Shown: one piece after another, positions 44,605 to 54,647 of the stretch
Position numbering within the stretch: position 1 is the stretch's first letter
Layout: every line of letters begins with the position of its first letter
NCBI RefSeq assembly: GCF_019800665.1
Contig: NZ_JAHVKO010000004.1
Span: 620,001-684,000 of the forward strand
Length of the DNA: 64,000 nt
Reading direction: 5' to 3'
DNA from: Microbulbifer agarilyticus
Lineage (GTDB): Bacteria > Pseudomonadota > Gammaproteobacteria > Pseudomonadales > Cellvibrionaceae
Translations under genes and position numbers: made by a program
The notes under the pieces: generated by a model
Databases searched by the model: none
Told to the model about the DNA's origin: nothing
What the model saw: the letters and a program-made list of their open reading frames with translations, nothing else

Positions 44605-44648
44605 GGGTTGCTCCGCGATGACTCAGTCAGAGTGTTATTAGGTTGAAA

Positions 44649-45050
44649 TTAGTTACGGTGTTCTTTGAGGGCCGCCTGGGTGCGGGCGGTGGCGTCATCC
44701 AGCTGCGCGAGCATCTTCTCGATGTCGCGCTGCTGCTGGCGCAGTTGCTCGCGCTTGCTTTCGATGCGCTCCAGCAGGCGATTGAGCTGCTCCACGTTGC
44801 CGTGGGCCGGGTCGTACATATCGATGATTTCCCGGCTCTCATCCAGCGAGAATCCCAGGCGCTTGCCGCGCAGGATCAGCTTCAGGCGCACCCGGTCTTC
44901 CGGGGAATACACCCGCGTCTGCCCACGCCGCTCCGGGCTGATCAGCCCCTTGTCTTCATAAAAGCGGATGGTGCGGGTGGTAATCCCGAACTCCTGGGCC
45001 AGCTCGGAAATGCTGTAGTTGTCGGCGCTATTGGTGGCGGTGGCGTTCAT
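44649..45050 (-). CDS. liuR: LiuR, MerR-family regulator of branched-chain/isovalerate catabolism
   Basis: This 133-residue MerR-type protein has the N-terminal winged helix (YSISELAQEFGITTRTIRFYEDKGL) and a coiled-coil dimer helix from about residue 85 (LNRLLERIESKREQLRQQQ), but no metal-binding cysteines. It heads the liuRABCDE operon and should control it. The palindromic operator lies 35 bp upstream of its start, so it probably also controls its own synthesis. Confidence 0.93.
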   Translation of the reverse strand: MNATATNSADNYSISELAQEFGITTRTIRFYEDKGLISPERRGQTRVYSPEDRVRLKLILRGKRLGFSLDESREIIDMYDPAHGNVEQLNRLLERIESKREQLRQQQRDIEKMLAQLDDATARTQAALKEHRN

Positions 45051-45085
45051 TTGCGGTCCTCTGATCTGCCCGAAGTCTAGTTGAC

Positions 45086-45103
45086 GTTTACGTTAACGTA
45101 AAC
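45086..45103. promoter_or_regulatory. LiuR operator
   Basis: The 18-bp perfect palindrome GTTTACGTTAACGTAAAC lies just upstream of liuR. It closely follows the known gammaproteobacterial LiuR site, an AT-flanked TTACGTnnACGTAA-like palindrome. It is well placed to control the liu operon on the minus strand. Confidence 0.88.
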
Positions 45104-45335
45104 TTCAATCTGGGCCAGATTGTGACCGAAATTGGCCTTGGGGTTTCCAGAATCCATAAATAAAGATGAGCTGGGTGTCAGGGTGCCGGGACTGCGTGGC
45201 CTGCAGGGGAGATAGTGCTTGCGCTGAAAGGGGGAAATTTTATGTAAGGTTTCCGTCCCGCTGGGTACAGTAGCCCGTATCAACCGCTGCCAGTGATGGC
45301 CCAGCGGCCTATTTCAACGGATAGATAACGATAAC

Positions 45336-45833
45336 TTGGATACTCGGGAACGGACCTTTCAGCAGCTGGTGGATGAATGCGGCGGCGGTATTGCCCGTGT
45401 CGCGGGTAGCTACGTGCGCAATCGGGCGGAGCAGGAAGATCTCGTGCAAGAGATCTGGATGGCCATCTGGCGGGCACTGCCGAATTTCCGCGGCGATTCG
45501 AGCTTGCGCACCTTTGTTTACCGCATTGCCCACAACCGCAGCGTGACCCAGTTGGTCCGGCGACGGGACACTGGCGACAGCGACCTACTGGAAAGTGTGT
45601 GTGACGAGCGGCCGGGACCGGAGGGCAGCTTGATACAGGCGCGGGATGCGGAGAGGCTGATGCGCGCGGTGGCGCAGCTGCCCCTGGGCATGCGCCAGGT
45701 ACTGAGCCTGCGCTTTGAGGGGCTCAGCTATAGCGAGATATCCGAAGTGTTGGGTATTAGTGAATCCAATGTGGCGGTGCGCCTGAATCGCGCCCGCGAG
45801 CGCTTGAATACAAAATTGGGTAAGACGGTATGA
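45336..45833 (+). CDS. ECF-type sigma-70 family RNA polymerase sigma factor
   Basis: This 165-residue protein contains region 2 (about residues 8-72, with QEDLVQEIWMAIWRALPNFRGDSSLRTFVYRIAHN) and region 4 (about 105-155, ending GLSYSEISEVLGISESNVAVRLNRARERL). It lacks regions 1 and 3, the layout of ECF sigma factors. The best start is a TTG with a weak ribosome site; low expression may be intended. It overlaps the next gene by four bases (ATGA), the usual link to a cognate anti-sigma factor. The signal it answers is not evident. Confidence 0.9.
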   Translation: MDTRERTFQQLVDECGGGIARVAGSYVRNRAEQEDLVQEIWMAIWRALPNFRGDSSLRTFVYRIAHNRSVTQLVRRRDTGDSDLLESVCDERPGPEGSLIQARDAERLMRAVAQLPLGMRQVLSLRFEGLSYSEISEVLGISESNVAVRLNRARERLNTKLGKTV

Positions 45834-46462
45834 GTGGCGACGCAAACAACAAGCCGGTAAACGATACGGCAGAAAATGACGAGCTGCAGGCCCTCGCGGA
45901 AGTGTGGCAACAGGCGACAGTTGCGCCGCCGGTACCAGACGTTATTCGCAACAGGATTCGTCGAGAGGAGCGGAAGATGCGCTTGTACGCGCTGCTCGAA
46001 TGGGGCGCGGCAATAGTGGTTGGGTTTTGCGGAATTTACCTGATGCTGACCAGTGAGGTGCGCGACGCACCGTGGCGTGCGCTGCTGGTACTGGTGTTGT
46101 TGATCGGGGCAATGGCGTTCTCTGTCTCCAACCGTCGAGGCTTGTCGGCGCCGCTGGAAGAAACCACGCAGGCGTATCTGGAGCGCGCGCGGCTGCGGCT
46201 GGTGCGCAAGCGTCGCACCCTGCAATTCGCATGGCTGCTGTTTGTCGCAGAGCTGGTGATTCTTGCGCTGTGGCAGTGGCTGTCGCAATTTGGTTGGCTG
46301 GAGCCCATCTTTGGGCAAAACAGTGCCGCCAGCATTGGCCTGCTCGGTGTTTTTACCCTGGCGATGGCCGCGTGGAGCCTGTGGTATTGGCGCCGTATAC
46401 AGCGCAGTGCACAGCAGATTGATTGCTGGCAGCGAGAAAATAAGGCGATCAACGAAAAGTAA
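45830..46462 (+). CDS. probable anti-sigma factor, membrane protein
   Basis: This 210-residue protein has a soluble N-terminal part of about 50 residues, which could clamp the sigma factor, followed by four likely membrane helices (about 54-70, 80-97, 127-147 and 160-182). No ZAS zinc motif (HxxxCxxC) is seen, so it is not a classical zinc anti-sigma factor. The role is inferred from the four-base overlap with the sigma gene and the membrane layout. A plain membrane partner of unknown role is the alternative. Confidence 0.65.
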   Translation: MSGDANNKPVNDTAENDELQALAEVWQQATVAPPVPDVIRNRIRREERKMRLYALLEWGAAIVVGFCGIYLMLTSEVRDAPWRALLVLVLLIGAMAFSVSNRRGLSAPLEETTQAYLERARLRLVRKRRTLQFAWLLFVAELVILALWQWLSQFGWLEPIFGQNSAASIGLLGVFTLAMAAWSLWYWRRIQRSAQQIDCWQRENKAINEK

Positions 46463-46568
46463 AAAAATAAGAAAAATAAGTTGTAAGAAAGTTTTGTTCG
46501 CCGGTACTAAAGCAAACGTCGATCGAACAACCTGATTCAATTTTCCATCAGATATAGAGACCTTGCTT

Positions 46569-46856
46569 ATGTTGTCGAACCTTGAACAAAAAACTCAGGA
46601 TTTCCTCGAACTACTGTCGGGACTGGACCCAGTGCAGACTGCGATCTTTGTGGTGTTTTTCTTTGCAGTGTGGTTTTTGCCGAGCCTGCTGGCGATCTTT
46701 TTCAATCGCAAGCATTTGGGGAAAATCTTTCTCGCCAATGTGCCTGCAGGACTGTCGTGGATTGCCTGGGTGGCGTTGCTGGTGTGGGCGGTGACGGGAA
46801 AGCTCAGCGGCAAGCTGGCGAAGAAGTACGAGTCCCAGCAGGCAGCCGCCAGTTAA
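46569..46856 (+). CDS. small membrane protein, superinfection-immunity (Imm)-like
   Basis: This 95-residue protein has two membrane helices (about 25-47 and 56-76) joined by FFNRKHLGKIFLANVPAGLSWIAWV. The arrangement and the N-x-P-x-G segment before the second helix match the Imm_superinfect family, named after the phage T4 Imm protein that blocks superinfecting DNA. Chromosomal members are widespread and mostly untested. It lies 106 bp after the presumed anti-sigma gene and may be part of its regulon. Confidence 0.7.
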   Translation: MLSNLEQKTQDFLELLSGLDPVQTAIFVVFFFAVWFLPSLLAIFFNRKHLGKIFLANVPAGLSWIAWVALLVWAVTGKLSGKLAKKYESQQAAAS

Positions 46857-46942
46857 CTTTTGCAGGCTAAGGAATAAGTAGTAAGACCTTCGCTCACGCG
46901 CAGATGAACACTGCGCACAAGCGAAGGTCGGCGGCAGGCTAA

Positions 46943-48493
46943 TTACTGATTGCTGGGCAACATTTCTGTGGCTAGATAATCGCGGTAATAGGCGCTCGCC
47001 AGCAGTTGCTTGGCCTCTTCGATGTCCGGCGCGAAATAGCGGTCCTTGTCATAGAAAGGTACGCGCTCGCGCAGGGCGGCCTTGGCATCTTCCAGCTTGT
47101 CGGTGGTTTTCAGTGGCGCGCGGAAGTCGAGGCCCTGACAGGCGGCCAGCAATTCCACTGCGAGAATGCCGCAGGTGTTGTCAGCCATGTCGCGCAGGCG
47201 ACGACCGGCGAAGGTGGCCATGGAAACATGGTCTTCCTGGTTGGCGGAGGTAGGCAGTGAATCGACGCTCGCTGGATGGGCGAAGGTTTTGTTTTCACTG
47301 GCCAGCGCTGCGGAGGTCACCTGGGCAATCATAAAGCCGGAGTTCACCCCGCCGTTGTCCACCAGGAAGGGCGGCAAGCCGGACAGGTTGGAATCAATCA
47401 GCAGCGCCATGCGACGTTCGGACAGAGAGCCGATTTCGGCAATGGCCAGGGCCAAATTGTCGGCAACCATGGCTACCGGCTCCGCGTGGAAGTTACCACC
47501 GGAAATAATGTCGGAGTTTTCCGGGTTTTCCTCGTCGGTAAACACTAGCGGGTTATCGGAAACACCATTGGCTTCCGCCAGCAATACCTCGGCGGCAAAG
47601 CGGATCTGCTGCAGGCACGCGCCCATTACCTGTGGCTGACAGCGCAGGGAGTAGGGGTCTTGCACCTTTTCACAGTTTTCATGGGAGTCACCAATGTCAC
47701 TGGCCGTGCCGAGCAGGTCGCGGTAGCTGGCGGCGACGTCGCGCTGGGCAACCTGTCCGCGGGCTGCGTGAATGCGGTCGTCGAACGGGCGGCGTGAGCC
47801 CTTGGCCGCTTCCAGAGTCAGTGCGCCGGTTACCACCGCGCCGGCAAAAAGGTCCTCCGCGGCAAACATGCCTTCCAGTGCGAAGGCAGTGGAGGCCTGG
47901 GTGCCGTTCAGCAGTGCCAACCCTTCCTTCGGCGCCAGTACCAGCGGCGTCATGCCGGCAAAGCTCAGGCCTTCGGCGGCAGACTTGCGTTCGCCATTGA
48001 TAAAGCACTCGCCTTCACCAAGCAGTACCACGCTCATATGCGATAGCGGCGCCAAGTCACCGGAGGCTCCCACGGAACCTTTTTCCGGGATTGCCGGGTA
48101 AACGCCGGCGTTAACCAGCTTGATCAGTGCTTCGATCACTTCCAGGCGGATGCCGGAAAAACCGCGCGCGAGGGAGTTGATCTTCAATACCATCAGCAGG
48201 CGCACGGTATTGGCATCCATAAAGTTGCCGGTACCGGCCGCGTGCGATAGTACGATGGCGCGCTGCAGGGTTTCCAGGTCCTTCTTTTCGATACGAGTGT
48301 TGGCCAGCAGGCCAAAACCGGTATTGATACCGTATACGGTGCGGCCCTGTTCGATCACATCCGCCACGGTTTTCGCCGAGGCTTCAATTGCCGCGTGGGC
48401 GTCTTTGTGTAGCGACAGTTGTACCGGTTCCCGTGCAACGCGGCGCAGTTGTTCCAGGCTCAATTGGCCCGGGATAATTTCCAGTTGATACAT
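46943..48493 (-). CDS. hutH: histidine ammonia-lyase
   Basis: HutH removes ammonia from histidine to form urocanate, the first step of histidine breakdown. The 516-residue protein has the Ala143-Ser144-Gly145 triad ([13 protein letters not shown]) that cyclises to the MIO cofactor, and Tyr54 in VYGINTGFG. Length and motif spacing are typical. It follows hutU by 33 bp in the hutC-hutU-hutH unit. Confidence 0.97.
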   Translation of the reverse strand: MYQLEIIPGQLSLEQLRRVAREPVQLSLHKDAHAAIEASAKTVADVIEQGRTVYGINTGFGLLANTRIEKKDLETLQRAIVLSHAAGTGNFMDANTVRLLMVLKINSLARGFSGIRLEVIEALIKLVNAGVYPAIPEKGSVGASGDLAPLSHMSVVLLGEGECFINGERKSAAEGLSFAGMTPLVLAPKEGLALLNGTQASTAFALEGMFAAEDLFAGAVVTGALTLEAAKGSRRPFDDRIHAARGQVAQRDVAASYRDLLGTASDIGDSHENCEKVQDPYSLRCQPQVMGACLQQIRFAAEVLLAEANGVSDNPLVFTDEENPENSDIISGGNFHAEPVAMVADNLALAIAEIGSLSERRMALLIDSNLSGLPPFLVDNGGVNSGFMIAQVTSAALASENKTFAHPASVDSLPTSANQEDHVSMATFAGRRLRDMADNTCGILAVELLAACQGLDFRAPLKTTDKLEDAKAALRERVPFYDKDRYFAPDIEEAKQLLASAYYRDYLATEMLPSNQ

Positions 48494-48526
48494 AATTTTT
48501 TACCGCAAATCTCTTCGCAAAACTTT

Positions 48527-50218
<1,692 letters not shown>

Positions 50219-50304
50219 GGTTGCCTCGTCTGTTCCAAATTCTGTGGATAGTTTGAATTTGATTTTTTGGGGCTTTTGGCCCCGGGGTTCATTTGTGTGT
50301 CTTG

Positions 50305-50423
50305 TGGCGGCAGGCCACCGGGTAAGAGTTTTCAGGACCGCTGCGAGTACATCCATGTACGCTTCGGCGCCGCCATCCATGGCGACGACGATCCTGAAAA
50401 CTCTTACCCGGCAGCCTGCCTTC
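50305..50423 (+). repeat. 119-bp-family palindrome, copy 9 (forward, variant core)
   Basis: Outer arms 50309-50337 and 50392-50420 pair at 27 of 29 positions. Hairpin A is GTAC-ATCCAT-GTAC (50347-50360) and hairpin B is GCCGCC-ATCCAT-GGCGAC (50369-50386, one mismatch), so both loops are identical here. The ends are TGGCGG and CCTTCAATT. It lies between hutC and hutU. Confidence 0.9.
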
Positions 50424-50457
50424 AATTCGGCTTCTGCACTGCGTAGGGGTAGATCCT

Positions 50458-51195
50458 CTAAAACCTCAGCTGTGCCCCGAGTCGGTATCGATTTCCCGGG
50501 TGTACCAGCCGCGCAAAACTCACAGTGCCCGCACGGCTCATGGTGCGCCGCCAGATCTGCAGGCAGGCGCTTCCACTATCGATTTCCAGCGCCTCTGCCA
50601 CAGCGCCGTCCGCACCAATGGCTTCCACCGTAGTATCGGCTTCGGTCAAAGGGGCCACGCGGGTCAGGTATTCATTTGGCGTGGCCGCACTGAAGTCCTG
50701 TTGCAGGTATTCCGGCACCAGTGTGGGGTTGGTATAGCGTTCTTCGAACTGGATTGGCAGGCCGTTATCCAGATGCACGATGATCGAGTGATACACCGCT
50801 GCACCTTCGGCGAGCCCCAGGGCAACGGCCACTTCCGTACTGGCGGTGGTCTGTTCCAATTTAAGAATGCGATTACCGTAGCTGTGACCACGTGCCGCAA
50901 CTTCGTCGGCGATATTGCGAACTTCCAGCAGGGAACCGGCCGGTACCGGTTCGGCGACGAAGGTGCCGAGGCCCTGGGAGCGCATGAGTACGCCTTCGTC
51001 GGTGAGCTCTGACAGGGCGCGTCGGGCGGTCATGCGACTGACGTTGAAGTCTTGCGCGAGCTGGTTCTCCGAGGGCACACGAAAGTGGGCCGGCCACTCA
51101 CCGGATTCGATCTGCGCGCAGATGTGTGCCTTGATGGCGGCATAGCGCGGTTGGCTGCTGGCTCCGGTGGTCGTGCTGGAAATCTGACTGCTCAT
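50458..51195 (-). CDS. hutC: HutC, GntR-family repressor of histidine utilisation
   Basis: HutC represses hut genes until urocanate binds. The 245-residue protein has an N-terminal GntR winged helix (about 14-80, with [26 protein letters not shown]) and a C-terminal UTRA ligand domain (about 95-240, with [18 protein letters not shown]). The start at 51195 opens MSSQIS; its ribosome site is weak. A 14-bp palindrome 52 bp upstream is the likely operator. It is co-directional with hutU and hutH. Confidence 0.95.
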   Translation of the reverse strand: MSSQISSTTTGASSQPRYAAIKAHICAQIESGEWPAHFRVPSENQLAQDFNVSRMTARRALSELTDEGVLMRSQGLGTFVAEPVPAGSLLEVRNIADEVAARGHSYGNRILKLEQTTASTEVAVALGLAEGAAVYHSIIVHLDNGLPIQFEERYTNPTLVPEYLQQDFSAATPNEYLTRVAPLTEADTTVEAIGADGAVAEALEIDSGSACLQIWRRTMSRAGTVSFARLVHPGNRYRLGAQLRF

Positions 51196-51246
51196 ACTTG
51201 TGTGGTCTTTGCCTGCTCGGGTAAAGTGGCTACCATCTTGTACGCT

Positions 51247-51260
51247 CTTGTATATACAAG
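51247..51260. promoter_or_regulatory. HutC operator
   Basis: The perfect palindrome CTTGTATATACAAG matches the HutC sites reported in Pseudomonas, which have a TTGTATxTACAA-type core. It lies in the divergent hutC-hutI region, 52 bp upstream of hutC. Confidence 0.85.
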
Positions 51261-51355
51261 CTTGGTTGGGGCCAACTATGGAGCGGAGACTTTTCCCTGT
51301 CAAGACTGGTGGGGCAGGCAATCTGAGAGGCTAACGGAGCTTTGAAGGCCAAATT

Positions 51356-51474
51356 GAAGGGCGAGTGCCGGGTATGACTTTTTGAAAGCGTCAGCGGCAT
51401 GGACGCCGCTGACGCAGCGTACAGGGACGTATTCACAGTGGTTTCAAAAAGTCATACCTGGTGCTTGCCCGCCA
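51356..51474 (-). repeat. 119-bp-family palindrome, copy 10 (reverse)
   Basis: Outer arms 51359-51387 and 51442-51470 pair at 25 of 29 positions, the other four being G-T compatible. Hairpin B is GTCAGCGGC-ATGGAC-GCCGCTGAC (51390-51413); hairpin A is GTAC-AGGGAC-GTAT. It lies in the divergent control region between hutC and hutI, downstream of the operator as read toward hutI. Confidence 0.9.
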
Positions 51475-51579
51475 CCGGAGCGAGAACAGAGTTCTAGCTA
51501 CTTGGTATAGGGTGAGAATCCGCGCCAAATCCCCCCAACAGGGCTATGGTTACAAATAACGCCAATTCAGTGAGCGACT

Positions 51580-52809
51580 ATGACCGAACGCTGTGATCTG
51601 CTGATTACTAATGTCCATGCGGCCACGATGGATCCGTCTCTGCCCGGCGCCTATGGCGCGGTGGAAGACGCTGCGGTGGCGGTGACGGGCAACAAAATTG
51701 TCTGGATCGGCCCGCGCCGGGAACTGCCGGAAACTGCGGCGGATCTGGTGATTGATGGTGAGGGGCAGTGGCTGACCCCGGGGCTGATCGACTGCCATAC
51801 CCATCTTGTATACGGTGGCCACCGCGCCAGCGAATTCGCCCGGCGTTTGGGTGGCGAAAGCTACGAAGATGTCGCCCGCGCCGGCGGCGGCATCCTGTCC
51901 ACCGTGCGCGCTACTCGCGCCGCCAGTGCCGAAGAGCTGTATCACGCCGCCGAACCGCGCCTGAAAGCCCTGATGAGCGAAGGGGTCACCACCCTTGAAA
52001 TCAAATCCGGCTATGGCCTCGACCTCGACAATGAATTGAAGCAGCTGCGCGTGGCGCGCCGTCTCGCCCAGCACTACCCGGTAAATATCCTTACTACTTG
52101 CCTCGCCGCCCATGCCCTGCCACCGGAATACGATGGTCGCGCCGACGAATACATCGACCTGGTGTGCAACGAAATTTTGCCCGCGGTCGCGCGGGAACAG
52201 CTGGCCGATGCGGTGGACATGTTTTGTGAAAACATCGCCTTCTCGGTGGAACAGTGCCAGCGCGTAATCAGCGCGGCACGCAAACTCGATTTACCGGTCA
52301 AAGTACACGCGGAACAGCTCGCTTCCACCGGCGCCACCAAAATGGCGGCCAGTGCAGGCGCGTTGTCGGTGGAGCATATTGAATACATCACCGACGAAGA
52401 TGTCGCGGCGATGGCGGAGAGTGGTACTGCTGCGGTATTGCTGCCCGGAGCCTTTTACACACTGAAGGAAACCCGCGTACCACCGGTGGACAAGTTACGC
52501 GCGGCGGGCGTGCCCATGGCGATTTCCACGGATCTGAATCCGGGTAGCTGCCCGATCGCTTCGCTGCGCCTGATGATGAATATGGGCTGCAACCTGTTCG
52601 GGCTGACCCCGGCAGAAGCGCTTGCCGGCGTGACCCGTTCCGCGGCGCGTGCACTGGGCATTTGTTGCTCGCGGGGTGTATTGCGCCCGGGGCTGCGCGC
52701 GGATATGGCGCTGTGGCCGATGGAGACGCCGGACCAGCTTGCCTATGAAGTGGGTGCGCTGAAACCCGCGGAAATGTTTTTAGGGGGACAACATGTTACA
52801 GCTGGCTGA
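51580..52809 (+). CDS. hutI: imidazolonepropionase
   Basis: HutI opens the imidazolone ring to give N-formiminoglutamate. The 409-residue amidohydrolase has the metal site DCHTHLVYGGHR near residue 70, KVHAEQLAS near 247 and the ISTDLNPGS segment near 312 with the catalytic Asp. It begins 385 bp from hutC in the opposite direction. The hutG start lies inside its last codons (17-bp overlap), so translation of the two is coupled. Confidence 0.97.
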   Translation: MTERCDLLITNVHAATMDPSLPGAYGAVEDAAVAVTGNKIVWIGPRRELPETAADLVIDGEGQWLTPGLIDCHTHLVYGGHRASEFARRLGGESYEDVARAGGGILSTVRATRAASAEELYHAAEPRLKALMSEGVTTLEIKSGYGLDLDNELKQLRVARRLAQHYPVNILTTCLAAHALPPEYDGRADEYIDLVCNEILPAVAREQLADAVDMFCENIAFSVEQCQRVISAARKLDLPVKVHAEQLASTGATKMAASAGALSVEHIEYITDEDVAAMAESGTAAVLLPGAFYTLKETRVPPVDKLRAAGVPMAISTDLNPGSCPIASLRLMMNMGCNLFGLTPAEALAGVTRSAARALGICCSRGVLRPGLRADMALWPMETPDQLAYEVGALKPAEMFLGGQHVTAG

Positions 52810-53746
52810 TATGCGCCTGTGGAGTGGCCGCGTTGATGGTGAAGACGGCAAGGCGGGCAAGCGCTGGCATCAGGACATAGTACCGCTGCATCTGGATAGC
52901 CCGCCGGGGTTCTCGATTCTGGGTTTTGCCAGTGATGAAGGTGTGCGTCGTAACAAGGGGCGTATCGGTGCCGCCAAGGGCCCGCGTATTCTGCGTCTGG
53001 CACTGGCCAATCTGCCCAAAACCTTTGGTGCGCCGCTGTACGATGCGGGCAATGTGCGGGTGGAAAAGGACGACCTGGAATCCGGGCAGGCGATGCTCGG
53101 CGCGCGGATTACCGAACTGATGAGTGCCGGGCACTTCCCCATGGTGCTCGGCGGTGGTCATGAGATTGCTTACGGCAGCTATCAGGGCATCGCGCGCTGG
53201 ATGCGCGAGCAGCATCGGGACAAAACCCTGGGCATTATCAATTTCGACGCCCACCTGGATATCCGACTACCTGCGCCGCAGGGGTCATCCGGCACCCCGT
53301 TTTACCAGATCGCGGAACAGTGCGACCTGAACGGCCGCCCATTCAATTATCTCTGTGTGGGTGCAGCGGCGACCGCAAATACCCCGGCGCTGTATCAGCG
53401 TGCGGAAGAGCTGGGTGCGCAGGTCATTTCCGATCGTGAGATCGTGCCCTGGCGCATCGAGCTGGTACAGCGCCAGATCGCTGATTTCATCGACCGCGTT
53501 GATTTCGTGTACCTGACCATCGACCTGGACTTCCTGCCTGCGGCGGTCATGCCCGCAGTGAGTGCGCCCGCCGGCCGCGGTGTGGCCTTCGAGCTGTTCG
53601 AGCCGCTGCTGGATACGGTGCTGGAATCGAAAAAGGTCTGTCTGGCGGATATTGCCGAGTTTAACCCTTACTTCGATATTGAAGATCACGCAGCGCGCAC
53701 TGCCGCGCGGGTGGTGTTTCAGATTGCCAATGGCATCAAGGGCTGA
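52793..53746 (+). CDS. hutG: formimidoylglutamase
   Basis: HutG hydrolyses N-formiminoglutamate to glutamate and formamide, ending the pathway with four enzymes. The 317-residue ureohydrolase has GGGHEIAYG, NFDAHLDIR and TIDLDFLP, the manganese ligands, in the usual order. The ATG follows TTAGGGGGACAAC, a strong site inside the end of hutI. No hut transporter gene lies nearby. Confidence 0.95.
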   Translation: MLQLADMRLWSGRVDGEDGKAGKRWHQDIVPLHLDSPPGFSILGFASDEGVRRNKGRIGAAKGPRILRLALANLPKTFGAPLYDAGNVRVEKDDLESGQAMLGARITELMSAGHFPMVLGGGHEIAYGSYQGIARWMREQHRDKTLGIINFDAHLDIRLPAPQGSSGTPFYQIAEQCDLNGRPFNYLCVGAAATANTPALYQRAEELGAQVISDREIVPWRIELVQRQIADFIDRVDFVYLTIDLDFLPAAVMPAVSAPAGRGVAFELFEPLLDTVLESKKVCLADIAEFNPYFDIEDHAARTAARVVFQIANGIKG

Positions 53747-53767
53747 CGCGGGCCGTCCGCGGCAGCA

Positions 53768-54364
53768 TTAGGGGGAGGGCGACTGCCGTTCCGGTGGTGA
53801 GGGCGGCGCTGGCTCTTCCACCGGCAATTGCCGCGGTGGCCTCCGCGCATCCAGATAGCGCTTGATATAGGGCTTATGGGTGTAAATCACATCTTCCGGC
53901 AGGCGGTGCAGGTCAAAGAAGCGGTAGCCATAGATTTCACCGTCGCGGATTGCCACCTGCTTGTCCTTCAGGCGCCCACGAATGGCGATATTGATAATTC
54001 CTGAACGCGGCACCTTGTCGACTTCGAGTACCTCGAAATCGTCGATCTTGATATCCAGCTCTTCGCGCAGCTCGCGCCGCGCCGACTCTTCGAACGATTC
54101 ATTGCGCTCTACCCAGCCACCGGGAAGGGACCACTTGTCCTGATAGGTGTGGCGCACCAGCAGCAGCTGATTGTTGCGCTCGACGAAATACACCATCCCC
54201 ACCACAAACTTGTCGGTCAGGGCGTAGGAGATATTCCAGCGGATCTTGGGGGGGAGTTTGCGGTACAGCTCGTACTTCAGCCCCGGAAAAGCCACAAAAG
54301 CCCCCGCTGCCAGCAAGCCGAGCAACAGTAGTAAGAGGAAGCTTTTTAAGACAAAAGATCGCAT
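53768..54364 (-). CDS. membrane-anchored Nudix hydrolase
   Basis: This 198-residue protein has an N-terminal membrane helix (about residues 5-24) and a Nudix domain at about 55-170. The Nudix box reads G-W-V-E-R-N-E then seven residues then R-E-L-R-E-E-L-D, so it follows the pattern except that the final Gly is Asp. The metal-binding Glu residues are kept, so activity is possible. A Pro-rich tail follows. The start is the ATG opening MRSFVLKSF. Nudix enzymes cleave nucleoside-diphosphate-linked compounds; the substrate is unknown. Confidence 0.8.
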   Translation of the reverse strand: MRSFVLKSFLLLLLLGLLAAGAFVAFPGLKYELYRKLPPKIRWNISYALTDKFVVGMVYFVERNNQLLLVRHTYQDKWSLPGGWVERNESFEESARRELREELDIKIDDFEVLEVDKVPRSGIINIAIRGRLKDKQVAIRDGEIYGYRFFDLHRLPEDVIYTHKPYIKRYLDARRPPRQLPVEEPAPPSPPERQSPSP

Positions 54365-54647
54365 GGGTCCGGTACGGCTTATCTCGCGGTCATTCAATGG
54401 CTCAAAACCAATCGCCAGGGCCCGTTGTGTTGCGGTGGCCCTGAAGCTGAGTGCACAGTGGGTAAAGTGTATCCGACAGTGGTGGCATGTTTCGAGCGCT
54501 AGTTTATAAACGCACATTTAAGGTGCAGGCGCTGAGGCGGAAAGTTATTCCGGCTAAACTGCACTTTATCTCGGGTATATGGTCAGACAAAAACATGCCC
54601 ATGAGTTTCCATCACTCACGGGTAGTCTGCACAATAAGGAAGACAAG

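Noticed and set aside
43384-44646. Open frame of 420 codons opposite liuA
   Set aside because: It is fully antisense to isovaleryl-CoA dehydrogenase, with an unnatural His/Arg/Thr-rich composition.
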